NCBI RefSeq assembly: GCF_049671045.1
Contig: NZ_JBATUH010000029.1
Location: forward strand, 5,317-69,316
From: Parvibaculum sp049671045
GTDB taxonomy: Bacteria > Pseudomonadota > Alphaproteobacteria > Parvibaculales > Parvibaculaceae
DNA: 64,000 nucleotides
Direction: 5' to 3'
Under the pieces are notes generated by a model. That model saw nothing but the letters and a program-made list of their open reading frames with translations, searched no databases and had not been told where the DNA came from. Position 1 is the first letter of the stretch. Every line of letters begins with the position of its first letter. Below, piece by piece: positions 15,897 through 26,478 of this stretch. A program made the position numbers and the translations under genes.

Positions 15897-16175
15897 GATC
15901 ACCCGGTCGACATCGGCGGCCCGTCCAGGAGCCCCGAACCGAACTCCGTTGCAATCTATCACGCCGGAGGTCGGGCGCCGCCCCCTTCCGCCGAAAAAGC
16001 GCGGCTGGAAGGTGCCATGCTGGAACCCGTGTGCCCATGCGTCACGCGGAATCCGCGGGACGTGTCGCCGCGTTTCCGTAATCTCGGGCCCGATTTGAGC
16101 CTTATTGCGGCGGGCCTATGGCAAAACTGCGGTGGCCGCGTCATATTCGCCGCTCCCGCCCCTCCCAGAAACGCC

Positions 16176-17081
16176 ATGACACGCGGCACCGCCGACATAC
16201 TCCTTCTGCTTGCCGCCCTGATCTGGGGGCTCGCCTTTGTCGGCCAGGCAACCGCCATGGCGCATGTGGGGCCGTTCACCTTCATCGGCGCGCGCTTCCT
16301 GCTCGCCTCTCTCGCGGTTCTGCCCTTCGCGCTCCGCGAGGCCGCCGCCGCGCCTGAAATTCCGGTGCGCCGCCGCCTCGGCCTTCTCGGCATCGGCGTC
16401 GTGTTCTTTCTGGCCGCCAGTCTTCAGCAGATCGCCCTTCTCAGCACGAGCGTCACCAATGCGGGCTTCCTGACCGCGATCTATGTCGTCCTCGTCCCGG
16501 CGATCGGCGCCCTCGCCCTTCGCCACCGGCTACCGGGCGCGATCTGGCCGGCCGCGCTCCTGTCGCTCGCCGGAACATTCCTGCTTGGCGGCGGCAGGAT
16601 CGACGGGCTCAATTCGGGCGACTGGCTCGTCATCGCCGGGGCCGTCTTCTGGGCGGTGCAGATCCTCGCTCTCGGCCATCTCGCCTTCGATCTCCGCCGC
16701 CCCTTCGCGACAGCGCTCGGCCAGTTCGCCATCGCCACGCTGCTGGGGCTCGCGCTGGGGCTCGCTTTTGAGACCCCGAGCCTTGCCGGACTTGCCGCCG
16801 CCTGGCGCGAAATCGCCTATACGGGCATCGTCTCGGGCGGCCTCGCCTTCACCCTGCAATCCATCGCGCAAGGCCACACGCCGCCCGCCGACAGCGCCAT
16901 TCTTCTCTCCATGGAGAGCCTCTTCGCCGCGCTTTTCGGCGCCCTGCTGCTCGGCGAACGTCTCGATCTGCTCGGCTGGATCGGGGGCGGCTTCGTGCTC
17001 GCGGCGGCTATCATCGTGCAGGTCGGTCCGCTCCTCGCCGCCCGCTACCGGACAAATCCGCTCGGCAGCGGACCGAAGTGA
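16176..17081 (+). CDS. EamA/DMT-superfamily transporter
   Basis: This 301-residue inner-membrane protein has about ten hydrophobic helices in two EamA repeats. The first starts LLLLAALIWGLAFVGQATAM and the second begins near WLVIAGAVFWAVQIL. The APxxA-like end of each repeat and the short basic C-terminus are typical of the drug/metabolite transporter superfamily. The start is placed at ATG 16176, where the first helix begins directly; the frame stays open upstream without membrane character. uvrB begins 38 bases downstream on the same strand. The substrate is unknown. Confidence 0.88.
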   Translation: MTRGTADILLLLAALIWGLAFVGQATAMAHVGPFTFIGARFLLASLAVLPFALREAAAAPEIPVRRRLGLLGIGVVFFLAASLQQIALLSTSVTNAGFLTAIYVVLVPAIGALALRHRLPGAIWPAALLSLAGTFLLGGGRIDGLNSGDWLVIAGAVFWAVQILALGHLAFDLRRPFATALGQFAIATLLGLALGLAFETPSLAGLAAAWREIAYTGIVSGGLAFTLQSIAQGHTPPADSAILLSMESLFAALFGALLLGERLDLLGWIGGGFVLAAAIIVQVGPLLAARYRTNPLGSGPK

Positions 17082-17119
17082 CCCTTTTCCTGATCGCGCG
17101 GTAAGGCCATATTGGCGGC

Positions 17120-19447
<2,328 letters not shown>

Positions 19448-19546
19448 ACTTACCCTTCATCCCGGACAGTCGTCCGTCCACGTCTTGCTTTTGACAAGAA
19501 ATCCCGCGACACTTGCCGCCTGACACGCCTTTCGGGGGGAAGCGAC

Positions 19547-20263
19547 GTGGAAGATTCAAGCATCTATCGGGATTTCAATTGGGCGGCAGATCATGCAGTG
19601 CGGCAGTATCATGCCGCCCTGCCTTATCTCGTCTCCGACGGCGCAATCCGCCTCTATATCCTGTTCGCCGCGTTCTCCGTACTGGCGCTTTCCGTCTGGC
19701 TTTCCTACAGATCGATGTCCAAGCTGAAAGGCATCGAGGAAGACGTATTCGCCATCAAACGTCGTGGGCCCAAACCCACGAAACCAGCTTCCATTGATGC
19801 GGCCCGGGATCGCCTGAATGCCTTCCGTAAGGTTATGTGGCGCGCCTATTTCCTTACTCTGCTCGTCTTTGTGATATCCGGTTTTCTGATCCCGTCCACA
19901 GGACTCTATCTGAGCGGTGTCTATTACAAATGGCTCGATCCGATGGGAGCGCCTTTTGTGTCGTTACATGGCGGCGACGTAGTGACATCTCCGCACGATG
20001 CGGAACTCGCCCTCTTCGTCGTCAATCAACTGACACATGGCGCACTGATGGATTTTCTCGAAGTCTTTCACGTCGACTTCGGCGCGATAGCCAACAATCC
20101 TGAAAACTACCTGTTCTCGTTCGCGGTCCTTACCTATCGCAGCTTTGTCGGAACCTTCGCCTTCGCACTGCTGTTCTTTCTGCGCCGCGCCATCGTGATT
20201 GCCTGGCAGATGCCGACGGCAGAGGAGCTCTACCCAACGCCCGACAAGGCTGCCGCGACCTGA
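19547..20263 (+). CDS. Small unknown membrane protein of lower GC content
   Basis: I do not recognise this 238-residue protein. It has three likely transmembrane helices: about residues 32-52 (LYILFAAFSVLALSVWLSY), 101-120 (FLTLLVFVISGFLIPSTG) and 190-210 (LTYRSFVGTFAFALLFFLRR). The loop between helices 2 and 3 is large (about 70 residues) and probably periplasmic, with HGGDVVTSPHD and TGLYLSGVYYKW. It starts with GTG after a GGGGGGAAG ribosome binding site. Base composition is visibly less GC-rich and codon choice less biased than in the flanking uvrB gene, which hints at later acquisition. The palindromic repeat cluster directly follows. Confidence 0.72.
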   Translation: MEDSSIYRDFNWAADHAVRQYHAALPYLVSDGAIRLYILFAAFSVLALSVWLSYRSMSKLKGIEEDVFAIKRRGPKPTKPASIDAARDRLNAFRKVMWRAYFLTLLVFVISGFLIPSTGLYLSGVYYKWLDPMGAPFVSLHGGDVVTSPHDAELALFVVNQLTHGALMDFLEVFHVDFGAIANNPENYLFSFAVLTYRSFVGTFAFALLFFLRRAIVIAWQMPTAEELYPTPDKAAAT

Positions 20264-20314
20264 CTGAGCCCGAGAGAGTTCGCCCCTTCACTCCACCCTC
20301 TGTATTCACACGTC

Positions 20315-20458
20315 ATGGCCCGGCTTGTCCGGGCCATCCATGTCTTTCGGACACGAAGAGAGTAAGACGTGGATGACCCGCGTGAAGCGGGTCATGCCGG
20401 GGTGGATGGTGTGACGCGGGGCTACCCCCTCCCAACCCTCCCCCTCAAGGGGGGAGGG
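20315..20458. repeat. Cluster of three palindromic elements downstream of the membrane protein gene
   Basis: The 215-bp intergenic stretch holds three separate hairpin-forming palindromes. TGGCCCGG (20315-20322) pairs with CCGGGCCA (20328-20335). ATGACCCGC (20373-20381) pairs with GCGGGTCAT (20387-20395). CCCTCCCC (20436-20443) pairs with GGGGAGGG (20451-20458). They resemble the dispersed intergenic palindromes common in alphaproteobacterial genomes. They also sit at the junction of the lower-GC gene and the convergent dioxygenase gene, where they would act as transcription stops. Confidence 0.7.
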
Positions 20459-20478
20459 CTATCAGGCGGTTCGCCGGC

Positions 20479-21369
20479 TTACCTCTGCGGCCTTCCGCCG
20501 ACGATCGAGACGCGCTCGCCCTGACGCGAATAGGGGTAGTAGTCCCAGACCGCGTGATGCTGCGCGCAGCGATTGTCCCAGAAGACGAGCGTGTTCGGCT
20601 CCCAGCGCACGCGGCACTGGAAGACCGGATTGCTCTCCAGATGCCGCCACAGCATTTCGAGAAGCCCCGCGCTTTCCGAAGGCGTCAGCCCCTCGATATG
20701 CGTGGTGAAGCCGCGATTGACATAGAGGAGCTTCCGCCCCGTCTCCGGGTGGCGCGCGATGACGGGATGCCTCGTCTTCGGCCAGCCGCCTTCCGGCGCC
20801 GCCTTGCCATAGCCGCCCGTATAGGGCTTGGCGCCGTCATGCACAGCGTCGAGCCCTTCGAGGAAGGCCTTCATCGCTGGCGAAAGCGTCTCATAGGCCT
20901 CATAGGCGCTGAGGAAGCAGGTGTCGCCACCGTAGCCGATTTCCGGAATCCGCGTGATGTAGAGCATCGAGCCGAAAGGCGGCTCCTCGTCGCAGGTCAC
21001 ATCCGCGTGCCAGCCTTCGCCCGCCACATAGCGCGAGTTCTGATCGGCCTTGATCGGCAGGATTTCGGGGTCGCCCTTGGGCTCGCCCTCCTTCGCCGCC
21101 GAATGATAGGGATGCGTGTGCAGCTTGCCGAAATAGCGTCCGAAGCGCTTGTGGTCCTCGCGCGTGAGTGTCTGATCGCGGAAGACGAGCACCAGATGAT
21201 CGGCGAAAGCCTGCTTCACTTCGGCGAGCTGCGCCTCGTCGAGCGGCCGCGAGAGATCGACGCCCTCGACCTCCGCCCCGATGACCGGCGTCAGCGGCGC
21301 GACGCCGATGGTCTTGTACTCCCGCCTTCCCTCCGTGCGTGCGATGCGCATATGAGCCCTGCTCGCCAT
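20479..21369 (-). CDS. TauD/TfdA-family Fe(II)/2-oxoglutarate dioxygenase
   Basis: This 296-residue member of the TauD/TfdA family hydroxylates its substrate using ferrous iron and 2-oxoglutarate. The iron ligands are present: the HxD pair in EGWHADVTC (about residue 119) and the distal histidine in CAQHHAVWDYYPY (about 275). The co-substrate arginine is in RQGERVSI. The start at 21369 has a strong GAGGAGG. It is divergent from an IclR-type regulator gene, with half-sites of an IclR-like operator between them. No sulfonate transport genes are adjacent, so calling the substrate taurine would be a guess. Confidence 0.9.
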   Translation of the reverse strand: MASRAHMRIARTEGRREYKTIGVAPLTPVIGAEVEGVDLSRPLDEAQLAEVKQAFADHLVLVFRDQTLTREDHKRFGRYFGKLHTHPYHSAAKEGEPKGDPEILPIKADQNSRYVAGEGWHADVTCDEEPPFGSMLYITRIPEIGYGGDTCFLSAYEAYETLSPAMKAFLEGLDAVHDGAKPYTGGYGKAAPEGGWPKTRHPVIARHPETGRKLLYVNRGFTTHIEGLTPSESAGLLEMLWRHLESNPVFQCRVRWEPNTLVFWDNRCAQHHAVWDYYPYSRQGERVSIVGGRPQR

Positions 21370-21445
21370 GATGTCCTCCTCATCATTGCGTCGCGGATTG
21401 CGACCCTTCGCCGGAAGGCTAGCGCCGCGGGGCTGGCATCACGCA

Positions 21446-21476
21446 GCGGAAAGTTCCAATATTCCGCTCAACGGAA
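21446..21476. promoter_or_regulatory. IclR-type operator candidate between divergent genes
   Basis: In the divergent region TTCCG (21462-21466), five bases, CGGAA (21472-21476) is a perfect inverted repeat. GCGGAA (21446-21451) faces TTCCGC (21462-21467) ten bases away. Such TTCCG/CGGAA sites are the usual form of IclR-family operators, and the regulator gene is next door. This is inference from position and sequence form. Confidence 0.5.
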
Positions 21477-21527
21477 CAGCCAGGATGGCGGCGCCGCGAA
21501 ACGGCGGAAAAACCGGGAAGAGATGGC

Positions 21528-22376
21528 ATGTCCGAAACGGCAAAACCCGCCCGCGAGCCCGTCGCCCGCGCGCTCAGCGTGCTCGAGGCGCTGAACCGCG
21601 CGCCGCTCCTCCATGTGGGCGAAATCGCCGAGGCGACCGGCCTGCCGAAATCCTCCGTCGTTCGCCTGCTCACACAGCTTGCCGATGCGGGCTATGCCGA
21701 GCGCATGTCGCGCATGGCGGGCTGGCGCGCAACTTCGCGCGTCCTGCGGCTTGCCTCCGGCGTACGCGAAAGCGACCTCGTCGCCGAGGCCGCGCGCGAG
21801 CCCATGTACGCCTTCACACGCAAATATCGCTGGCCGGTCTTTCTCGGCATCCCTCAGGGCCACGAAATGATTGTGCGTTTCGGCACGGCGTCGGAGAGCC
21901 CTCTAGCTCTCGACCCCGTCGTCCACAATCTGCCGACGACATTTCTTCTGAGCGCGCTGGGCCAGGCGTGGCTCGCCTTCTGTCCGGCGGCAGAGCGCGA
22001 CGACGTCATCGCCCGGCTTGCGCAGTCGCGCCGCGCGAGCGACCGCCTCGCCCGCGATCGCGCCGACCTCGATCGGATCCTCGCCCGCGTGCGCAAGCGC
22101 GGCTATGCGATCACCGACGAGGCGACGCGCCGCATGACGGCGAAAGTGATCCGCAGCGCGCTCGAGGCTCGCAAGCGCGCCACTGGCCTCGGCGTGCCGA
22201 TCCTCGCGGGCCCGCGCATACTCGGCGCGCTCTCGCTGCGCTATTTCCGTTCGAGCCTCAGCGACACCGAGGCGGCGCGGACCTATCTCGAGCCGATGCG
22301 CGATCTGGCCCGGGAGATCGCGGCGAAAGCCGCCATGGCCGCGCACTTGTCCGGCAATGAAAAAGGAACACGATGA
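21528..22376 (+). CDS. IclR-family transcriptional regulator
   Basis: This 282-residue protein has a winged helix-turn-helix in the first 75 residues (LLHVGEIAEATGLPKSSVVRLLTQLADAGYAER). A C-terminal IclR effector domain (about 85-270) follows, with FLGIPQGHEMIVRFG, a glycine-proline-rich ligand region, and the ILARVRKRGYAIT helix. The family binds small aromatic or carboxylate ligands and often controls an adjacent degradation gene. The divergent dioxygenase is the likely target. A four-base ATGA overlap couples it to the next gene (22373), which therefore probably belongs to the same function. Confidence 0.9.
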   Translation: MSETAKPAREPVARALSVLEALNRAPLLHVGEIAEATGLPKSSVVRLLTQLADAGYAERMSRMAGWRATSRVLRLASGVRESDLVAEAAREPMYAFTRKYRWPVFLGIPQGHEMIVRFGTASESPLALDPVVHNLPTTFLLSALGQAWLAFCPAAERDDVIARLAQSRRASDRLARDRADLDRILARVRKRGYAITDEATRRMTAKVIRSALEARKRATGLGVPILAGPRILGALSLRYFRSSLSDTEAARTYLEPMRDLAREIAAKAAMAAHLSGNEKGTR

Positions 22377-22933
22377 ACTCGACCAGCACCCTCCTCATCG
22401 GCACGACTGGCATGCTGAAGGCCGCGGCGTTGCACGCCGTCGCGCGGTCGAAGCAGGCCGTGCTCCTTTCGCGGCATGCGGAGGACTTCACCTTCGGCAG
22501 CGACACGCTCGACCGCAAGCTGACGCGGCTTGCTCTCTCCTATGAGGACGAGGCGGCGTTTCTCGACGCCGTGGCGGCGCAAGCGCCCTATGACCTCGCG
22601 CTCACATGGATCAGGCCGCGCGGCGAAATCCTTCGCGCCGCGCTGGACGGCATGATCGCGCCGGGCGGCACGCTTATCGAGGTGATGGGGAGCCGCTCGA
22701 TCCTTCTCGGGACGAGCGGCGAAGCTTCGCTCGCCGAGCGGCGGGCCGGCGCTCTGGCGCTTCAGCCGGGCGTTACCTATGCGCAAGTGATCCTCGGCTT
22801 CGTCATCGAGGAGACGGGCTCGCGCTGGCTCCGGCATGAGGAGATTTCGGCCGCCGCTATCGCGCAGATGGAGCACCCCCAACCGCGCCTCGTCGCGGGC
22901 ACGCTGGAGCCCTGGGAGAGACGGCCGCAATAA
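22373..22933 (+). CDS. Unknown Rossmann-like protein coupled to the IclR regulator
   Basis: This 186-residue cytosolic protein is not a recognised family. It begins with a beta strand and GTTGMLKAAALHAVAR (about residues 9-26), a loop and helix reminiscent of the dinucleotide-binding start of short-chain dehydrogenases. A YDLALTWIRPRGEILRAALDGMIAPGGTLIEVMGSRS segment resembles the later strands of a Rossmann fold. It is shorter than typical dehydrogenases and lacks a visible YxxxK. Translation is coupled to the IclR gene by an ATGA overlap, so it may act on the dioxygenase pathway. Other readings are possible. Confidence 0.6.
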   Translation: MNSTSTLLIGTTGMLKAAALHAVARSKQAVLLSRHAEDFTFGSDTLDRKLTRLALSYEDEAAFLDAVAAQAPYDLALTWIRPRGEILRAALDGMIAPGGTLIEVMGSRSILLGTSGEASLAERRAGALALQPGVTYAQVILGFVIEETGSRWLRHEEISAAAIAQMEHPQPRLVAGTLEPWERRPQ

Positions 22934-23001
22934 AGCCGCTCGCCGCCCACGGACGCGGCTTCTGGATTGCCGGGGTAAGCGTGGCAATGACGAAGTAAAC
23001 G

Positions 23002-23433
23002 CTACCGCTTTCCCCGCAGCCGCTTGCGTTTCTCGGCGAAATACATCGCCTCGAGCTTCAGCCCGTCCGGGTCGAGGAAATAGACCGCGCGGTAGCCTTC
23101 GCCATAGTCCGGATAATCCGCAGGCGGATCGATGACCTCCGCGCCCATTTCCACGAGCCGCTCATAGACCTTGTCGACGTCGCCCGGCCGCGAAAGCTCG
23201 AAGGCATAATGATGGAAGCCGACATCGCCGATGTGATGCTTGTGTTTCTTGCCTTTGGCGTCTGCTTCGGTGATCCAGTACATGGTGCGGCCATTGTTCC
23301 AGCCGACCGTCTTGCCGAATTCCCATTCGCGCTCGAAGCCCATGAAGCCGAGCAGATCTTCGTAGAATGCGGCCGAACGCCTGAGATTGCCGACGCGGAT
23401 GGCGAGATGATCGATGCCGAGGACGCGGACCAT
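23002..23433 (-). CDS. VOC-superfamily (glyoxalase/dioxygenase-like) protein
   Basis: This 143-residue vicinal oxygen chelate protein is built from two beta-alpha-beta-beta-beta modules. Metal-ligand positions are apparent: His in GIDHLAIRVGN (about residue 8), His in GFHHYAFEL (about 78) and Glu in GLKLEAMYF (about 132). The length is that of a single-chain VOC enzyme or resistance protein. The ATG at 23433 was chosen because AAGGAGG lies at correct spacing and the longer frame runs into the adjacent gene. It precedes the acyltransferase-like gene in the same minus-strand block. The substrate is unknown. Confidence 0.88.
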   Translation of the reverse strand: MVRVLGIDHLAIRVGNLRRSAAFYEDLLGFMGFEREWEFGKTVGWNNGRTMYWITEADAKGKKHKHHIGDVGFHHYAFELSRPGDVDKVYERLVEMGAEVIDPPADYPDYGEGYRAVYFLDPDGLKLEAMYFAEKRKRLRGKR

Positions 23434-23510
23434 TGGCTGCCTCCTTCGCTTTCGCTCCCAGCGCAGCAGCGTCGCGCAGGCGGCGCGCCCGCGCAAGGCG
23501 CGGCAAAGGG

Positions 23511-24746
23511 CTACGCCGATTTTCCCGCCAGCAGGGCGCGGCCCGCGCGATACCAGCCCATCAGCCGCTCGTTCGTCTTGATCGCGCGCTTGAGGCCGAG
23601 GCGCGTATGGAGCGCACCCGCCGATGCGAGGCCCCAGGGCGTCGCCGCCTCGACGAGATTGAAGAGCGCCATGGGCGCATCGCAAAAACTTTCCTTGTAG
23701 GCCGCATGGCCGACGGAAAGATCGTAATGCGTGTGGCCAGCCTCGATGCTCGTGGCGATGAGCTTCAGGAGATGGATCCGGCCCGGCGAGAGCTTCGCAT
23801 GGGCATGGTCGTAAACGTGAACCATCAGCGTCGCGCGGCCATGCCAGATGTGAGCGATCGAGCCCGAGATCATGCGCCCGTCAAGCGTGAGCTGCGCGAC
23901 CTGGAGATTGAGCAGCCCTCTTTCGGCGGGCAGCGCCGCAAGCGCCAGATAGGCGGCGCGATGGGCCTCGTCCTCGAAGATCGAGGCGATGCCCTGCTGG
24001 CGAAGCTGTTCGGCCTTCTGGTCGAGAATTTCGAGCGCCATGGCGCGCGCCTCGTCCGGCGTCGCGGCGACGCGGAAGCCAAGCGCGCCCTGCCCGCCGA
24101 GCTTGCGCTCCTTCACGCGATCGTTGCGCCGCGTCTCCGGCCGGAAGCGCGTGATGAACTCCTCATAGCTCGATGGCAGCGCGAAGACGAAACCGGGATC
24201 GGAAGCAGGCTCGCCGCCAAGCGCGACGAATGGGTTGCGCGCCTCGCCGAGATATTCCGGCTGGTTTTCAAAGAGCACGACATCGTGCTTCGGAAGCGCG
24301 CGCCGGATTTTCGGCCAGAGCGCGGCGAAGCGGCCATGCGGCAGATGATCGGCGAAATCGGGGGCGACGAGCGGGCCCTTGTAGTCGGCGAACTTGCCCC
24401 CGAGCCAGACGAGGCAGCGCGCGCCCATGTGCCGCTCGATCCCGAGGGGCGCGAGCATAAGGGGCCTGCCGCCAAGCGAGATTGTGAGGATCGCCGGTTC
24501 GACGTCCGCCCCCGCATGGGCGTGCCATTGGGCGAGCCAATCGAAGCTCTGAAAGCCGGTGCCGAGCGCCTCCTGCTCGAAGCGGCGCCAATCAGCCTCG
24601 GCGGAGGCAAAGCTCGCGTGAACCGTGAATGCAAGCCCCCGCCGCGCCGGAGCGACCGGGCGCAGGGCCAACGGGCCGGAAGGGCGTACGGAACTGCGGA
24701 GCGCGGCCGGTTGCCTTGCGCTCGCACTCTCACCCGTCATGGCCAT
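23511..24746 (-). CDS. CelD/BcsL-like GNAT acyltransferase
   Basis: This 411-residue protein matches the CelD/BcsL group of GNAT-fold proteins (Acetyltransf_6). Characteristic segments are WLAQWHAHAGADVEPAILTISLGGRPLMLAPLGIERHMG near residues 70-105 and RFRPETRRNDRVKERKLGGQGAL near 205. The C-terminal LSPGRIHLLKLIATSIEAGHTHYDLSVGHAAYKESFCD is also typical. Such proteins are usually linked to cell-surface polysaccharide or cellulose synthesis, but no such operon adjoins it here. The ATG at 24746 follows AAGGA. The specific acyl donor and acceptor are not known. Confidence 0.82.
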   Translation of the reverse strand: MAMTGESASARQPAALRSSVRPSGPLALRPVAPARRGLAFTVHASFASAEADWRRFEQEALGTGFQSFDWLAQWHAHAGADVEPAILTISLGGRPLMLAPLGIERHMGARCLVWLGGKFADYKGPLVAPDFADHLPHGRFAALWPKIRRALPKHDVVLFENQPEYLGEARNPFVALGGEPASDPGFVFALPSSYEEFITRFRPETRRNDRVKERKLGGQGALGFRVAATPDEARAMALEILDQKAEQLRQQGIASIFEDEAHRAAYLALAALPAERGLLNLQVAQLTLDGRMISGSIAHIWHGRATLMVHVYDHAHAKLSPGRIHLLKLIATSIEAGHTHYDLSVGHAAYKESFCDAPMALFNLVEAATPWGLASAGALHTRLGLKRAIKTNERLMGWYRAGRALLAGKSA

Positions 24747-24930
24747 CTCGATATCCTTGCATCATTGCGGCACGCGCGTCGTTCCGTTTCCGAACGCGGC
24801 GACGCTTCTCCATCCGTTTCCCCCATTGGAGAGCAAGTTTCCGGCCAGCGCTGCCCGCGCCTGGTGGCCAATGGCGCACCTCGCCGCCAGCTCTGCTAAA
24901 GTCCCGCCAGCTCGGCCACAGGAGGTCAAG

Positions 24931-25299
24931 ATGCCAGCGCTGATCCCGGTTACGACGGCAGGAACGCCGGAAGAAGGTGCGCCGCCGCCCGACCGCGTGC
25001 TCGAGGGCGCGCCGAGGAACCGGACATGGAACGCATATGAGACGCCCGATGGCCGCTTTTTCTCCGGAATATGGGAATCGGAGCCCGGCAAATGGCGGAT
25101 CGAATATACCGAGGCCGAGTTCTGCCACATTCTCGAAGGCGAGAGCCGCATCGCGGGCGAGGACGGGACGCTGGTGACCGTTCGCGCCGGAGACGCCTTC
25201 GTCATACCGGAAGGTTTCAAGGGCACCTGGGAAGTGGTGACGCGCACGCGCAAGCACTACGCCATCCATCTGCCGCCAGAGAACTCACAAGAGGACTGA
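24931..25299 (+). CDS. Cupin-fold protein (Cupin_3/DUF861-like)
   Basis: This is a 122-residue single-domain beta-barrel protein. The pattern TWNAYETPDGRFFSGIWESEPGKWRIEYTEAEFCHILEGESRIAGEDG, then DAFVIPEGFKGTWEVV and KHYAIHL, is that of the DUF861 cupin family. That family is distantly related to ureidoglycolate or ethanolamine utilisation cupins. The ATG at 24931 has a good AGGAGG at 24920-24925. The SDR gene begins one base after its stop, so the two are a transcription unit with folB. The role is unknown. Confidence 0.82.
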   Translation: MPALIPVTTAGTPEEGAPPPDRVLEGAPRNRTWNAYETPDGRFFSGIWESEPGKWRIEYTEAEFCHILEGESRIAGEDGTLVTVRAGDAFVIPEGFKGTWEVVTRTRKHYAIHLPPENSQED

Positions 25300-25300
25300 G

Positions 25301-26053
25301 ATGAAAGCTGCTCTCGTCACCGGCGCCGCGCGGCGCATCGGCCGCGCCATCGCTCTGGCGCTTGCCGGGGAAGGCTATGCCGTCGCGCTCCATCACTACC
25401 AGTCCGATGCCGAGGCGGCTGGGCTCGTCCGCGAGATCGGCATGAGGGGCGGCAAGGCCGTCGCGCTGAAGGGCGATCTCGGCAATGTGGCCGATGTTTC
25501 GGCACTCGTGCCCGACGCCGCGAGGGAACTCGGCCCCCTCACCCTTCTCGTCAACAACGCCTCGATCTTCGAGGAAGACGGTCCCGCCACCATGACGCAG
25601 GCGAGCTGGGACGGGCATATGGACACGAACCTCAGAGCGCCCGCCTTTCTCTCCCAGGCCTTCGCCGCGCAACTCCCGGACGGCGCCAGGGGCAACATCA
25701 TCAACATCATCGACCAGCGTGTCTGGCGGCCCAATCCGCGCTTCCTCTCCTATACGGTGTCGAAAATGGCGCTCTGGGACCTGACGCGCCTTCTCGCCCA
25801 GGGCCTCGCCCCCCATATCCGCGTCAACGGCATCGGCCCGGGCCCGACGCTGGCCAACCAGCGCCAGACCGAGGCCGATTTTGCCCGCCAGACTGCGGCA
25901 ACAATTCTTCGCCGCGGCACGTCGCCAGACGAGATTTGCGACGCTGTTCGGTTTATTCTCGCCGCGCCCGCCATGACCGGCCAGATGATAGCGCTCGATG
26001 GGGGCCAGCATCTCGCCTGGGAAACACCCGACGTGATCGGTATTCCTGAATGA
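25301..26053 (+). CDS. Short-chain dehydrogenase/reductase, FolM/pteridine-reductase-like
   Basis: This 250-residue SDR has the nucleotide-binding loop TGAARRIGRAIA (residues 7-18). It has the arginine-bearing TGxxxRxG form seen in pteridine reductases (PTR1) and FolM, rather than the usual TGxxxGxG. The catalytic YxxxK is present in SYTVSKMALWDLTRL (about residues 149-163), preceded by NNASIF. The C-terminal GPGPTLANQRQTEADF and GQMIALDGGQHL are close to FolM in form. folB follows 17 bases downstream. A role as a dihydromonapterin or dihydrofolate-type reductase in the folate pathway is therefore likely, but not proven. Confidence 0.85.
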   Translation: MKAALVTGAARRIGRAIALALAGEGYAVALHHYQSDAEAAGLVREIGMRGGKAVALKGDLGNVADVSALVPDAARELGPLTLLVNNASIFEEDGPATMTQASWDGHMDTNLRAPAFLSQAFAAQLPDGARGNIINIIDQRVWRPNPRFLSYTVSKMALWDLTRLLAQGLAPHIRVNGIGPGPTLANQRQTEADFARQTAATILRRGTSPDEICDAVRFILAAPAMTGQMIALDGGQHLAWETPDVIGIPE

Positions 26054-26070
26054 GTTGAGAACCCCCGAAA

Positions 26071-26478
26071 ATGAGCCAGCCCGAAAACGTATTGCCCCTC
26101 AAGATCGCCGACGCGGCGCACTCCATCCGTCATGTCTTCGTGCGTGACCTGCTGCTCGACGCCCATATCGGCGTTTATGCCCATGAGCAGAAGACCACCC
26201 AGCCCATTCGCGTGAATGTGGATCTGACCGTGCGCGAGACTGTTCACGGCGACAAGCTCGCCAATGTCGTCTGCTATGAGGAGGTGGTGAACAGCATCAA
26301 GGCGCTCGTCGCCAGCGGACACCTCAACCTCGTGGAGACGCTGGCGGAGCGCATCGCCTCGACCTGCCTTCAGGATGCCCGCGTCAGCGTCGCTCGCGTC
26401 CGGATCGAGAAACTTTCGGCGATCCCGGAAGCGGCCAGCGTCGGCGTCGAGATCGAGCGCGCCAGACCTTCCGCCTGA
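26071..26478 (+). CDS. folB: Dihydroneopterin aldolase
   Basis: This 135-residue protein releases glycolaldehyde from dihydroneopterin in folate synthesis. The FolB family pattern is visible: HVFVRDLLLDAHIGVYAHEQKTTQPIRVNVDL at about residues 23-54, with the catalytic Glu in AHEQ, and later ALVASGHLNLVETLAERIASTCL. It ends with the RIEKLSAIPEAASVGVEIER segment typical of the family. It is the third gene of a cupin-SDR-folB unit. The 404-bp region before uvrC follows. Confidence 0.94.
   Translation: MSQPENVLPLKIADAAHSIRHVFVRDLLLDAHIGVYAHEQKTTQPIRVNVDLTVRETVHGDKLANVVCYEEVVNSIKALVASGHLNLVETLAERIASTCLQDARVSVARVRIEKLSAIPEAASVGVEIERARPSA

Noticed and set aside
15027..16175. Upstream part of the open frame leading into the EamA transporter
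   Set aside because: It overlaps the glycosyltransferase gene antisense, has no hydrophobic or domain character, and a correct transporter start exists at 16176.
20315..20458. CRISPR-like array
   Set aside because: The three elements differ in sequence, are each palindromic rather than direct repeats, and there is no regular spacing or cas gene.
20479..21369. Taurine dioxygenase (tauD) as a specific name
   Set aside because: The family is clear, but the substrate is not: there are no tauABC genes and the regulator is IclR-type, which suggests a different substrate.
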